Shown piece by piece: positions 46,129 to 55,330 of a stretch of DNA of 64,000 nucleotides. Below the pieces are notes generated by a model. That model searched no databases. It saw nothing but the letters and a program-made list of their open reading frames with translations, and was not told the DNA's origin. The position numbers were made by a program, and so were the translations under genes. Within the stretch, counting starts at the first letter, position 1; every line of letters starts with the position of its first letter. The stretch comes from CAZAKZ01 sp964485695. GTDB taxonomy: Bacteria > Planctomycetota > JAFGQW01. The stretch is taken from NCBI GenBank assembly GCA_964485695.1, contig CAZAKZ010000004.1, positions 1-64,000 of the forward strand. The letters are read 5' to 3'.

Positions 46129-46988
46129 AAAGCGATGCCTTCATGCTGAGCCTGTCGCATGTGCACAAGTCCTTCCACGCGCTCAAGGCCGTGGAGGACC
46201 TGACGCTGGAAATCCGGGAGGGAGAGGTGTTCGGCCTCCTGGGGCCCAACGGCGCCGGCAAGACCACCACCGTCAACCTCTCCGTGGGTCTTCTCACGCC
46301 GGACCGGGGGGACGTCCGGATCGGAGAGGGAGGCTCGCCCCTGGAGCCCGCGTGTCGGTCGCTCCTCGGCGTCGCCCCCCAGGCCCTGGCCCTCTACGAG
46401 GACTTGACCGGCCGGGAAAACCTGGCCTTCTTCGCCCGGCTCCAGGGCCTCACCGGCGCCAAGCTGCGGGACCGGGTGGACCGGGCCCTGGACTTCGTGG
46501 ACCTGGCCGGCCGGGCCAGGGAGCGGGTGAAGCGCTACTCGGGCGGCATGAAGCGGCGTTTGAACCTGGCCTGCGCCCTGGTCCACGACCCGCCGCTGCT
46601 CCTCCTGGACGAACCCACGGCGGGCGTGGATCCGCAGTCGAGAAACGCCCTGTTCGAGAACATCCGCGCGCTCCAGGCCCGGGGATGCACCATCATCTAC
46701 ACGACCCACTACATGGAGGAGGCGCAGCGGCTGTGTGACCGGGTCGGCATCCTCGACCGGGGCCGCCTCCTGGCCCTCGACACCGTGGATGGCCTCATCG
46801 CCGCCCACGGCGGCCGAAGTGTCATCGTGGTCCACTCCGGCGACCGGGAGCGGCGCCTGGAGAGCGACGATCCTCTGGCCGACCTGATCCGGATCAAGGA
46901 GGAGGAATCCCTCGATTCCTTCCGGGTGATCCGCCCCGACCTGGAACAGGTGTTCCTCAACCTGACCGGGAGAAAGCTGAGGGACTGA
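46125..46988 (+). CDS. ABC transporter ATPase (ABC-2 / drug or polysaccharide export type)
   Basis: Walker A GPNGAGKTT, signature YSGGMKRRLNLACAL and Walker B LLLLDEPTAGVDP are all present; the layout is that of a CcmA/ABC-2 exporter ATPase of about 287 aa, with the usual C-terminal ERRL...RVIRPDLEQVFLNLTG domain. It works with the next gene. The TGATG overlap (1 bp) shows coupling to it. Substrate is unknown; the aminotransferase and GT2 neighbours make a glycan or lipid-linked sugar possible. Confidence 0.85.
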   Translation: MKSDAFMLSLSHVHKSFHALKAVEDLTLEIREGEVFGLLGPNGAGKTTTVNLSVGLLTPDRGDVRIGEGGSPLEPACRSLLGVAPQALALYEDLTGRENLAFFARLQGLTGAKLRDRVDRALDFVDLAGRARERVKRYSGGMKRRLNLACALVHDPPLLLLDEPTAGVDPQSRNALFENIRALQARGCTIIYTTHYMEEAQRLCDRVGILDRGRLLALDTVDGLIAAHGGRSVIVVHSGDRERRLESDDPLADLIRIKEEESLDSFRVIRPDLEQVFLNLTGRKLRD

Positions 46989-48283
46989 TGAACACCATCC
47001 TGGCCCTGGCAGGCAAGGACCTCCGCCTGCTGCTCCGCGACCGCATCGGCTTCTTCTTCGTCTTCTTCTTCCCCCTGGCCTACGCGGTGTTCTTCGGCAC
47101 CCTCTTTTCTGGAGAGAGCGGCGGCATGAGCGCCATGAACATCGTGGTGGTGGACGAGGACCAGACCGAGGCCTCCCGCGCGTTCCTAGGGAAGCTCGCG
47201 GAGGCCGAGGAGCTCTCCGTGACCCGGGGCAAGCGGCCCGAGGCCGAGGACCAGGTCCGCCGCGGGGAAAAGGTGGCGTACGTGGTGGTACCGGCCGGCT
47301 TCGGGGCGGCGCGGGACCGCATGTTCCAGGGCGAGGGGCTCTGCCTGGAGGTGGGCGTGGACCCGACTCGGAAAGCCGAGGCCGGAATGCTCCAGGGCGT
47401 GCTCACCCAGCACGCTTTCGAGGTGCTCCAGCACCTCTTCCAGGACCGCGGCGCCATGCAGGACCAGGCCAGGAAGGCGATCCAGGCCGTCCGGACGGAC
47501 GCCGAAATGGACGCCGCCACCCGGGCCGGCCTGGCCCGGTTCTTTGCCGCCCTGGACAGGCTCATGACCGATCTGCCCGAGGAAGCCGGGGCCGGCAAAG
47601 AGCCGGGGAAGACGCCGGGCGGCGGGTGGTCCTGGCAGCCGGTGCGGGTCGAGATCCACGACGTGGCCCGGGAGCGCCGGGGACCGAAGTCCTCCTTTGA
47701 CATCACCCTGCCCCAGGCCTTTGTCTGGGTCTTCATCGGCTGCGCGGCCGCCTTTGCCATCTCCCTGGTGACGGAACGAACCCGGGGAACCCTGCTCCGC
47801 CTCCGGTGCGCTCCCGTGGGCCTGACCCAGATCCTGTGCGGCAAGGCCCTGGCCTGCTTCGTGACCATCCTCGCGGCGCTGGTGCTGCTCTACATCATCT
47901 TCTCCATCGCCTTCGAGGTCCGTCCCGACTCCTACCCGCACCTCGCCCTGGCCATCGTGGCCTCCACCCTCGCCTTCGTGGGGATCATGATGCTCATCTC
48001 CGTCATGGGCAAGACCGAGGCCTCGGTGGGAGGCATCGGCTGGGCCTTCCTCCTGATCATGGCCATGGCCGGCGGCGGCATGCTTCCCCTCATGTTCATG
48101 CCCTCCTGGATGCAGACCGTCAGCCACTTCAGCTTCGTCAAGTGGACCGTCCTGGCCATGGAGGGCGCGGTGTGGCGGAATTTCTCCACCGCCGAGATGA
48201 TGCTGCCCTGCGGCATCCTCCTCGGAATCGGTGCGGTCTCCTTCTTCCTGGGCGCACGCGTCTTCCGGATCACGGCCCGCTGA
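46988..48283 (+). CDS. ABC-2 type transporter permease
   Basis: An N-terminal helix (IGFFFVFFFPLAYAVFFGTLF), a long soluble domain of about 200 residues, and five to six C-terminal TM helices starting at about residue 255 (AFVWVFIGCAAAFAISLV). The soluble insert resembles the YhgE/ABC-2 ectodomain. It forms the membrane part of the pair with the preceding ATPase. Its stop is 2 bp before element J. Confidence 0.85.
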   Translation: MNTILALAGKDLRLLLRDRIGFFFVFFFPLAYAVFFGTLFSGESGGMSAMNIVVVDEDQTEASRAFLGKLAEAEELSVTRGKRPEAEDQVRRGEKVAYVVVPAGFGAARDRMFQGEGLCLEVGVDPTRKAEAGMLQGVLTQHAFEVLQHLFQDRGAMQDQARKAIQAVRTDAEMDAATRAGLARFFAALDRLMTDLPEEAGAGKEPGKTPGGGWSWQPVRVEIHDVARERRGPKSSFDITLPQAFVWVFIGCAAAFAISLVTERTRGTLLRLRCAPVGLTQILCGKALACFVTILAALVLLYIIFSIAFEVRPDSYPHLALAIVASTLAFVGIMMLISVMGKTEASVGGIGWAFLLIMAMAGGGMLPLMFMPSWMQTVSHFSFVKWTVLAMEGAVWRNFSTAEMMLPCGILLGIGAVSFFLGARVFRITAR

Positions 48284-48284
48284 T

Positions 48285-48382
48285 CTCACGGCCGTTTTTT
48301 AGCCCAAATCGAGCTACTTTTGGGCTGTGAGGCACCTCACGCACTGTTTTTAGCTCGATCTGAGCTAAAAATCGGCCGTGAG
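48285..48382. repeat. Palindromic element J
   Basis: CTCACGGCCG (48285-48294) pairs with CGGCCGTGAG (48373-48382). The centre is GTGAGG CA CCTCAC (48327-48340). The right half has a perfect stem TTTTTAGCTC (48347-48356) with GAGCTAAAAA (48362-48371) and a GATCT loop, the pattern of a bidirectional terminator; the left half keeps TAGC/GCTA. Convergent with the kinase gene that ends at 48445. Confidence 0.85.
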
Positions 48383-48444
48383 CGGCAGCCCGCAATAAGC
48401 GATGAACTGATCCACGCTGGAGATGACGGCCGCAGAGGCGCGGA

Positions 48445-51231
48445 TCACTTTCCTTCGTTTTCCCGTGCTTTGTCGCCGCCCTTGTCCTGACTCCGGCCTC
48501 GCCATGTCTCGGCCTCGTCCTTCCTGTTCCACGCCTCGTAGAGCTCGGCCAGGAAGAGCGCTGTCCGGGCGGCCGGGGCCGCGGGGCGTCCCGACAGGGC
48601 CCGGGCGCGCTTCCAGGAGGAGAGCAGCGCATGCTCGGCCCGGGTGTAGCGGCCCAGACGGGTCAGGCACCGGCCGAGGTTTCGCTCCAGGGCCAGGAGG
48701 AGCTCAGGGGAGAGGTCCTTCTCCTGGAGGGCCGTGGCCACGAGGCGCTGCAGGATCTTTGCGGCCTCCGCGAACCGCTCCTGGTCGAAGCGCAGCATGG
48801 CCAGGTTGTTCTCCACGATGAGGGTGGCCGGTCGGCCCGGGCCGAAGGTGCGGCGAAACCGCCTGGCCAGGTCTTCCAGGAGCGGCTCGGCCTCCTCGAG
48901 GCGGCCCAGCTTGTTGAGGGCGGCGGCCAGGTTTTGCTTGGCGGTCCAGGTGTTGTGGTGGTCCGGTCCCCGGATGCGCTCGATCAGCTCCACCGCGCGC
49001 CGGGCGTAGGGCTCGGCCTCCTTGTTGCGGTTCAAGGTGAGCAGGAGCCAGGCGTGCTGGTTGAGGGACAGGAGGGTCGAGGCGTGGTCCTCGCCGAGAC
49101 GCTTCTTCCTCCTGTCCAGCACGTCCCGGTTCAGGGCCAGGGCCGCCTCGTGGCGTCCCAGGGAGGTCAGCACCGAGATGCGGCTGGTTTTCGCGTCGAG
49201 GGTATTGTCGTGGTCCGGGCCCCACGTCTTGGCTCCGCTAGCAACGATCGAGTCGTAGGCCCGGTCGGCCTCCTCCAGGCGGCCCAGCTTCCACAGGACC
49301 AGGGCCCGGTTGCTCCCGAGAATCAGGAGGCGTGGGTGGTCGGGGCGCAAGGCCTTGCTGCGGATCTGGATCAGCTCCTCCAGAAGCGGCAGGGCCTCGC
49401 CGTAGGCCTGGCGTTCCAGCAGCACATTGACCATCTGGTTCATGGTGCGCAGGGTGGCGTCGGCCTCGGGGCCCAGGACGCGCATGGAGGCGGCGATGAC
49501 CTTGCGTAGCAGGTCCTCGGCGCCGGGCAGGTCCCCCTCCATCTGCAGGAGCTCGGCCAGCACGCGCCTGGCGGCCAGGGTGCTCGGATCCTCGGGCCCC
49601 AGGGTCCGGAGCGCCGTGCCGGCGTTCTCCCGGACCAGCGGCCCCGCGGCCTCGAGGTCGTCGCGTCTCAGGAGCACGCCGCCGAGGCGCGTGCGCGTGT
49701 CCAGGGTCTCCTGGGCCGAGCCCCCCAGCTCTTTTTCGAACAGGTCGCACGCCTTGCCCAGGTGCGCCTCGGCCTTGACCAGGTCGCCCAGGCCGTAATA
49801 GGTCCAGCCGAAGGTGGAGTGCAACTCGGCCCGGGTCAGGGGGTCCCTGGCAAAGGTCCGGTCGATGCGATGCCGGTAGTCGTCGAGAATGTCCGAGACC
49901 CGGGTCTCCCGCCTCCCTGAGTCAGGATGGGCAGAGGCGAGGATGTCTTTCAGAAAATCGTTCACCGCCAGCAGCCGGCGCTCGGACTCCCGCGCGTGGT
50001 CGCGTTCCCTGGAGGCCCGGAAAAAACCGATGGACGAGGCCACGGCCCCGGCCGCCACCACCACTACAACCACGGCCAGGGCCGCGACCAGAGCGCGGTG
50101 GCGCCGGACGAAGCGCCCGAGATGGTAGAGGCCCGACGGCTCCCGGGCATGGATGGGCTCGTGGTGCAGGAAGCGCCGCACGTCACCGGCCAGCTCTGAG
50201 GCCGAGGCGTAGCGGCGGCTGCGGTCCTTGGCCAGCGCTTTGGCCGTGAGGGTCTCCAGGTCGCCGCGGAACCGGGGGTCCAGGGTGCCCAGGCGCGCGG
50301 GCTCCTCCTCGTGGATCGCCCGCATGGCCTCGGAGAGGGTGCGGTTCTCCAGGTCCAGGGGGAGCCGACCCGCCAGGAGCTCGTAGAGCAGAACCCCGAG
50401 GGCGTAGACATCGGCCCGGGTGTCGATCTCGCCGGCATCACCGGAGGCCTGCTCAGGACTCATGTAAGGCAGGGTCCCCATGACCTGGCCGGCCCGGGTC
50501 GGGGCGGTCACGCCCGCCTCGGGATCGGTCATCCGGGCAATGCCGAAGTCGAGAATCTTGGGCTGCCCGGCCTCGTCCACCAGGATATTTCCGGGCTTCA
50601 GGTCGCGATGAATGATTCCACGCTGGTGAGCGTGCTGTACGGCATCGCACAGCGTGATGAACATCTCCAGACGCGCTTCGAGGGAAGGGGCCGCGGTCCG
50701 GGCCCACTCTCCGAGGGTCACCCCCTCCACGCGCTCCATGGCAAAGTAGGGGATGGCGGAGCCGGTCTCGTCCTCGTGGACCCCCGCCTCGTAGATCTGG
50801 GCAATGGCCGGATGTCTGAGCCGGCCGAGGATCTCGATCTCGTGGGAGAACCGCCGCAGGGTGGCCTCGGACAGGAACGCCGGCCGCACCAGCTTCAGGG
50901 CCACGCTGCGCCGGGGCTGCTCCTGCTCGGCCTCGTAGACCACGCCCATGCCCCCTTCGCCGATGACCTCGCCGAGGCGGTAGCGACCCAGGCGGGTGCC
51001 GGCAAGACGGGAGGGCAGATCTGCGATGCCCGGCAGGGTGGCCGGGTTCGGCTCGTCCAGGATCCCCTGGGTGTCCTCGGCGCACTCAAGGAGCCGATCC
51101 ACCTCTGCCCGGAGCCCGGGGTCCCCGCCACAGGCCGTATCCAGGAAACCGGAACGTTCCCCGCGCAGCAACTCCAGGGCGTCGGCGAGGATCTCCTTGA
51201 CGCGGTGCCAGTCGGCTGGGGGTTCAGTCAT
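48445..51231 (-). CDS. Ser/Thr protein kinase with TPR domain
   Basis: The N-terminal 80 residues resemble an anti-sigma-like segment; the kinase domain (about 83-350) has the glycine loop IGEGGMGVVYE, Lys113, catalytic Asp210 in HRDLKPGN and DFG at 228-230, so it should be active. A single TM helix (about 383-405, LVAALAVVVVVVAAGAV) separates it from a tetratricopeptide-repeat domain (about 430-900), probably outside the membrane. Its start overlaps the end of the sigma-factor gene by 8 bp. The pair ECF-like sigma and PknB-like kinase is characteristic of planctomycetes, where the kinase is thought to control the sigma factor. Confidence 0.9.
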   Translation of the reverse strand: MTEPPADWHRVKEILADALELLRGERSGFLDTACGGDPGLRAEVDRLLECAEDTQGILDEPNPATLPGIADLPSRLAGTRLGRYRLGEVIGEGGMGVVYEAEQEQPRRSVALKLVRPAFLSEATLRRFSHEIEILGRLRHPAIAQIYEAGVHEDETGSAIPYFAMERVEGVTLGEWARTAAPSLEARLEMFITLCDAVQHAHQRGIIHRDLKPGNILVDEAGQPKILDFGIARMTDPEAGVTAPTRAGQVMGTLPYMSPEQASGDAGEIDTRADVYALGVLLYELLAGRLPLDLENRTLSEAMRAIHEEEPARLGTLDPRFRGDLETLTAKALAKDRSRRYASASELAGDVRRFLHHEPIHAREPSGLYHLGRFVRRHRALVAALAVVVVVVAAGAVASSIGFFRASRERDHARESERRLLAVNDFLKDILASAHPDSGRRETRVSDILDDYRHRIDRTFARDPLTRAELHSTFGWTYYGLGDLVKAEAHLGKACDLFEKELGGSAQETLDTRTRLGGVLLRRDDLEAAGPLVRENAGTALRTLGPEDPSTLAARRVLAELLQMEGDLPGAEDLLRKVIAASMRVLGPEADATLRTMNQMVNVLLERQAYGEALPLLEELIQIRSKALRPDHPRLLILGSNRALVLWKLGRLEEADRAYDSIVASGAKTWGPDHDNTLDAKTSRISVLTSLGRHEAALALNRDVLDRRKKRLGEDHASTLLSLNQHAWLLLTLNRNKEAEPYARRAVELIERIRGPDHHNTWTAKQNLAAALNKLGRLEEAEPLLEDLARRFRRTFGPGRPATLIVENNLAMLRFDQERFAEAAKILQRLVATALQEKDLSPELLLALERNLGRCLTRLGRYTRAEHALLSSWKRARALSGRPAAPAARTALFLAELYEAWNRKDEAETWRGRSQDKGGDKARENEGK

Positions 51232-51841
51232 GTTCCTGGCCGTTTCTCTGGCCGCCCATGCGCTCGTAGAGCCAGGCCCGCGCCACCGACCATTCGCGCT
51301 TCACAGTGCGGGGCGAGAGCCCCAGGGCTTGGGCCGTCTCCTCCACGGAGAGTCCGGCAAAGTAGCGTAGCTTCACCACCTCGGCCATCTGCGGGTCCTT
51401 GGCTTCCAGCGCCTCCAGGGATTCGTCCAGGGCAAGAAAGGACATCGTGGCCGGATCAATGGCGCAGTCCACCTCGTCCAGGGGCATGCGCGCCCGGCCC
51501 CCGCCCCGCTTCGGGCCGGCCACGCGGCGGGCGCGCTCCACCAGGATGCGCCGCATGGCCTGGGCCGCGGCCGCGAAGAAGTGGCGGCGGTTTTCCCAGT
51601 CCGCCTCCGGGGTCTGGACCAGGCGCAGGTAGGCCTCGTGCACCAGGGCCGTGGGCTGGAGGGTGTGATCGGCCGGCTCCCCCAGCATGCGAGCCCGGGC
51701 CAGGCCGCGCAGCTCCTCGTAGACGATGGGCAGCAGCGCGTCGGTGGCCTCGGGCTCCCCCCGGCCGATGGCCGACAGGATCCGGGTCACGTCCACGGGG
51801 TGTTCTTCGCTCACGATGCCTGTTTCTCGAAAATGCAGCAC
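51224..51841 (-). CDS. ECF-like RNA polymerase sigma factor (TIGR02999 type)
   Basis: Region 2 (ELRGLARARMLGEPADHTLQPTALVHEAYLRLV) and region 4 (LSVEETAQALGLSPRTVKREW, helix-turn-helix) mark the ECF-like group that often precedes a Ser/Thr kinase gene. The GTG at 51841 or GTG at 51814 can start it. It probably directs transcription of a stress or envelope regulon; a target is not visible here. A secreted protein gene diverges from it at 51993. Confidence 0.9.
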   Translation of the reverse strand: MLHFRETGIVSEEHPVDVTRILSAIGRGEPEATDALLPIVYEELRGLARARMLGEPADHTLQPTALVHEAYLRLVQTPEADWENRRHFFAAAAQAMRRILVERARRVAGPKRGGGRARMPLDEVDCAIDPATMSFLALDESLEALEAKDPQMAEVVKLRYFAGLSVEETAQALGLSPRTVKREWSVARAWLYERMGGQRNGQEHD

Positions 51842-51992
51842 GAGGTTCCGGCCCGATTCCCGATATTACCACCCCGCCTACCCCACCCCGGTTTTTTTTC
51901 CTCCCGGGACTTTTCTGGCCCCTGGATCCGCCCCGTATCGCATGACTCCGTGACCGGGAAAGGCCCGGTCCTGAACCCGAAGGAGCCAGATC

Positions 51993-53324
51993 ATGACCAT
52001 TCAACGTGTAATCCACTGTGCAAGATGCTTTTTCGACGCCGTCCTGACCCTGGTGCCGGGCATTCTCTTGCTGACCCTGCCCTTTGCAGCCCAGGAGCCC
52101 GCCGAGGCCGGGAACCCGCCGGCCCTGTCCCTGCACCCCCTCCTGGCCGGAATGCCCGGGGCGCGGAACACCCCGGCTCCGGCGTGGGTGCGGCCGGGTG
52201 CGCGCATCAGCTACTACAGCGCCAGCGCCGCCACCTACCATGCCGGCGGCCGGGTCTCCCTGGTGCCCGATCCGGGCGGCGACTGGTCCGATGCCAATGG
52301 AAACAGCTACAAGGAGTCGGCGATCCCCTCGGGAACCGGCGGCGCCGGATACACCCAGATCGACGTGGTGGCGGTGCGGCGCGACGCGGTGCTCTGCGAG
52401 ATGCGAAGCTACATCCTCGTGAATGGCCTGCAGGGTCCCACCAAGCTCGGTCGGGTCACCCCGGTGCGGGTCCATCCCTCGGGCTGTGACTTCTGGATCC
52501 AGCCCGCCCTGCTGAAAAGGTGGGTAGGAACGAACACCGGCGGCGTCTCGATCCAGCGCCTGAACTACAAGGTCGAGGGCCGCACCTTCGACGCCCTCTA
52601 CATCAACACCAAGGTCCAGGGCGGAACCGTCTCCTACGCCTACGACGCGGCCACGGGCGTGCTCCTGAGCTACAACGCATCCAGCCGTGCGCAGCGTCCC
52701 GGCATGGCGCTCAACCGCAGCGGCATGAACAGCGGCACCCTGAGCCGGACCTACGGCCGGAACATCGCGATCCACCGCTTCCGCGGGTTGCGCCAGGTGG
52801 ACCTGCCGTGGAAGGCGGCTCCGGCTCCGAAGTGGACCCGTCGTTTTCAGGGCGCTTCCTACCGCGGCGCCATCACCACGGCCATGCCCGGCATGCCTCC
52901 CTTACGCCTGCCCCTGAGCAGCACGGTTCAGGTTCGCCGGCGCCTGGGCGACTGGGTCGAGTGCGAGGTCGTGGCCCGGATGCACCCCGGGGACCCGAAT
53001 TTTCCCGTGCTGCCCAGCCGCGCCGTCAAGATCCAGGCACCCGGCCAGGTGGGCGGCCTGTGGATGGCGCCGTCAGCCATGAGGCAGCTGCGCAAGGGAC
53101 AGATCCTGGACCGCGATCCGGTCACCGGCGGAATCATTGGCGTTCTCGACAGGGGCCGGGGCCCCCAGGGCCGGCCCGTGGTGGTGATCCGCGAATCAGG
53201 CCAGACCGATCCCTGGGACTACACCTATGACGCCCGCACCGGAATGCTGCTCTCGTTCCGAAAGACCGAGGTGTTTGCCGCCACCCGGACCGTGGTGACC
53301 ACGGAAGTCTTCCTGGCAAACTGA
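51993..53324 (+). CDS. Exported hypothetical protein, two beta-rich repeats
   Basis: A signal peptide (VLTLVPGILLLTLPFAAQEP) precedes about 400 residues of beta-rich sequence with a recurring unit: DALYINTKVQGGTVSYAYDAATGVLLSYNA in the middle and DPWDYTYDARTGMLLSFRKTE at the end. The repeats of Y-D-A-x-T-G-x-L-L-S-Y/F suggest a YD/RHS-like or beta-propeller-like blade. The protein is exported and diverges from the sigma-kinase pair, so it may be a target of that sigma factor. No catalytic residues recognised. It ends 6 bp before the minus-strand GT2 gene. Confidence 0.6.
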   Translation: MTIQRVIHCARCFFDAVLTLVPGILLLTLPFAAQEPAEAGNPPALSLHPLLAGMPGARNTPAPAWVRPGARISYYSASAATYHAGGRVSLVPDPGGDWSDANGNSYKESAIPSGTGGAGYTQIDVVAVRRDAVLCEMRSYILVNGLQGPTKLGRVTPVRVHPSGCDFWIQPALLKRWVGTNTGGVSIQRLNYKVEGRTFDALYINTKVQGGTVSYAYDAATGVLLSYNASSRAQRPGMALNRSGMNSGTLSRTYGRNIAIHRFRGLRQVDLPWKAAPAPKWTRRFQGASYRGAITTAMPGMPPLRLPLSSTVQVRRRLGDWVECEVVARMHPGDPNFPVLPSRAVKIQAPGQVGGLWMAPSAMRQLRKGQILDRDPVTGGIIGVLDRGRGPQGRPVVVIRESGQTDPWDYTYDARTGMLLSFRKTEVFAATRTVVTTEVFLAN

Positions 53325-53330
53325 CCGCTG

Positions 53331-54269
53331 TTAGCGATGGATCGGGCGGCCCGTCTCGCCCCGGAATCCCCGCCAGATGCCCCGCGCCTTGGCCCGGGCC
53401 GCGCGGCCCTGCCCCCGGAGGGACTGCCACACCACAAGCGGAAGTAGCGTGGCCACGTCGAAGATCCAGAATCCGAGCCAGGTGCGCAGGGTGCCGTGGC
53501 GCCTGAGGAAGTGCACCGAGTTCCGGGCGTTCAGGTACTTGCGCAGCGCCGGGTAGCGATGCCCGGAGGACCGGGACACGTGGTGGTAGGCCCGGGCCGC
53601 GGGCTCGTAGCGCACGCGGTGCCCGGCCCTGCGCACGCGAAAGCAGAACTCCACGTCCTCGAGGTAGGCGAAGTAGTCCGCCTCCAGGAAGCCCACCTCC
53701 TCGAGCACGGCGCGCCGCACCAGGAGGGCGCACCCGGGGATGTAGTCCACGTCCTCGGGTTCGGGAAACGCCTGGGCCGGTTGCCAGTGTCCCCGGAGCC
53801 GGTTCAGGTTCTGGCGGCCGTCCAGGACCCCGCCGGCGCACCAGATGAAGTCCCGCTCGGGCTCGAAGAGCACCTTGGGGCCGGCCACGCCCACCTCGGG
53901 ATCGCCTTCGACCACCGCGCAAAGGCGCTCCACACAGTCCGGCTCCAGCACCACATCGTCGTTCACCAGAAGTCCGGCGTCGTACCCCGCCTCGAGCACC
54001 CGGTCGAGGCCCTGGTTGTTGGCGGCGCAGAAACCCAGGTTCTCCGCGTTCCGGATCACCTCCACGTCCGGATGCTTCGCCAGGACCTTTTCCACCGATC
54101 CGTCGGAGCTGGCGTTGTCGATGAGCAGGAGGTCCAGGGCCGCATGGGTCTGGGCCGCGAGGGCCTCCACGCAGGCCCCCACCGTGTCCCCGCCGTTGAA
54201 GTTGAGGACCACGGCCAGGACGCGGAGCGGCGTCGAACCCGTGCCGTTCAGACCAGCCATCGCACGCAT
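53331..54269 (-). CDS. GT2 glycosyltransferase, rhamnosyltransferase-like
   Basis: LAVVLNFNGGDTVGACVEAL and LLLIDNASSDGS open the GT-A domain; the donor region LLVNDDVVLEPD (Asp-Asp motif) and the acceptor-side EDVEFCFRVRRAGHRV follow the family pattern of rhamnosyl- and related transferases. The C-terminus is basic. The first 22 bases overlap the end of the upstream GT2 gene. It is the last of a four-gene minus-strand cluster of two more GT2 enzymes and a PIG-L deacetylase. Start at 54269 or 54260. Confidence 0.8.
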   Translation of the reverse strand: MRAMAGLNGTGSTPLRVLAVVLNFNGGDTVGACVEALAAQTHAALDLLLIDNASSDGSVEKVLAKHPDVEVIRNAENLGFCAANNQGLDRVLEAGYDAGLLVNDDVVLEPDCVERLCAVVEGDPEVGVAGPKVLFEPERDFIWCAGGVLDGRQNLNRLRGHWQPAQAFPEPEDVDYIPGCALLVRRAVLEEVGFLEADYFAYLEDVEFCFRVRRAGHRVRYEPAARAYHHVSRSSGHRYPALRKYLNARNSVHFLRRHGTLRTWLGFWIFDVATLLPLVVWQSLRGQGRAARAKARGIWRGFRGETGRPIHR

Positions 54270-55324
54270 TTCCAGTAGAGGCCGAACACCCGGTCCAGAA
54301 GGCCGTGGGCCGCCCGTTTCACCCGGCCGCCCCGGAGCAGCGGGATGAAGCTGAAGCCCTCGAACCGGAGCAGGTCCCGGTCCCGGACCTTCCGGAGGGC
54401 CTGGACCGCTCGTCTTTGCTCCAGGATCCGCGGCAGCCGGGCCATGAGGTCCGCCTTGCCGAGGAGATAGCCGTGGGGCTGCCCCTTACACGCCAGGAAC
54501 AGGAACAAGATCCCCTCGTACAACATCTGGGCCCAGAACGTCAAGACGAGGGTTCGCCAGGAGAAGGTCTTGAGCAGCAGGATCCAGCGGTTGCGGCTCA
54601 GCAGAAAGGCGCGGCGATGGGTGAGGCGCTTGCCCGGCCGGTAGCTCACCCCGGCGGTGCCCTCCCGGTGCAGGACCTCGGCCCCGGGCACCAGGCGGAG
54701 CCCGGCCCCGGCCATGCGCAGCCGGTAGCTCAGGTCCGTATCCTCGAAGTAGATGAAGTAGATCTCGTCGAAGGGATTCCCGAGGCCGGCCACCTTCTCG
54801 AGGCGGTCCCGGTCCACCAGCAGCGCCATACTGATGACCGCGTCGAGGTCCATGGACGCCTGACCGGCCTCGGTGGCCAGCGCCCCGAAGTTCCGCAGCG
54901 TGAGCAGCCCGGTGTAGCTGAACCACCCGCCGTCGTAGTGCACGCGGTGGGGCTCGTGGTGAAATAGCGCCCGGGGCTGGGCGAGGACCGCGTCGGGGTG
55001 CGCATCCAGGTCCGCCTGGAGTCGGACGAGGCTCTCCGGGCCGGGCACCACGTCGCAGTCCAGGAGGTAGACCCGGCGGGTCCGGCTCTCCTCGAGGGCC
55101 CGGTTCCGGGCCGCGCAGGGGCCCCGGTTCTCTTCAAGCACCACCAGGCGCACGTCCGGCCGGTTCTGCCGCACCCAGTCCGGCCCCCCGTCCGTGGAGC
55201 CGTTGTCCACCACCACCACCTCCGCCACGTCCCCCTCGAGGTTCGCAATCCCCTCCAGGCAGTGAGAGACATGATCCATGCCGTTGTAGAGGACGACCGC
55301 GACGGTGACGCTTAAAGCGGCCAT
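54248..55324 (-). CDS. GT2 glycosyltransferase
   Basis: GT-A opening VTVAVVLYNGMDHVSHCLEGI, VVVDNGSTDGG and the acceptor-loop sequence YFEDTDLSYRLRMAGAGLRLVPGAEV place it in the same family as both neighbours. Near residue 270 a hydrophobic patch (LVLTFWAQMLYEGILFLFLA) may anchor it to the membrane. The start is an ATG at 55324, 6 bp after the next upstream gene. It overlaps the third GT2 gene by 22 bp. Confidence 0.8.
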   Translation of the reverse strand: MAALSVTVAVVLYNGMDHVSHCLEGIANLEGDVAEVVVVDNGSTDGGPDWVRQNRPDVRLVVLEENRGPCAARNRALEESRTRRVYLLDCDVVPGPESLVRLQADLDAHPDAVLAQPRALFHHEPHRVHYDGGWFSYTGLLTLRNFGALATEAGQASMDLDAVISMALLVDRDRLEKVAGLGNPFDEIYFIYFEDTDLSYRLRMAGAGLRLVPGAEVLHREGTAGVSYRPGKRLTHRRAFLLSRNRWILLLKTFSWRTLVLTFWAQMLYEGILFLFLACKGQPHGYLLGKADLMARLPRILEQRRAVQALRKVRDRDLLRFEGFSFIPLLRGGRVKRAAHGLLDRVFGLYWKCVRWLV

Positions 55325-55330
55325 GGCGGA

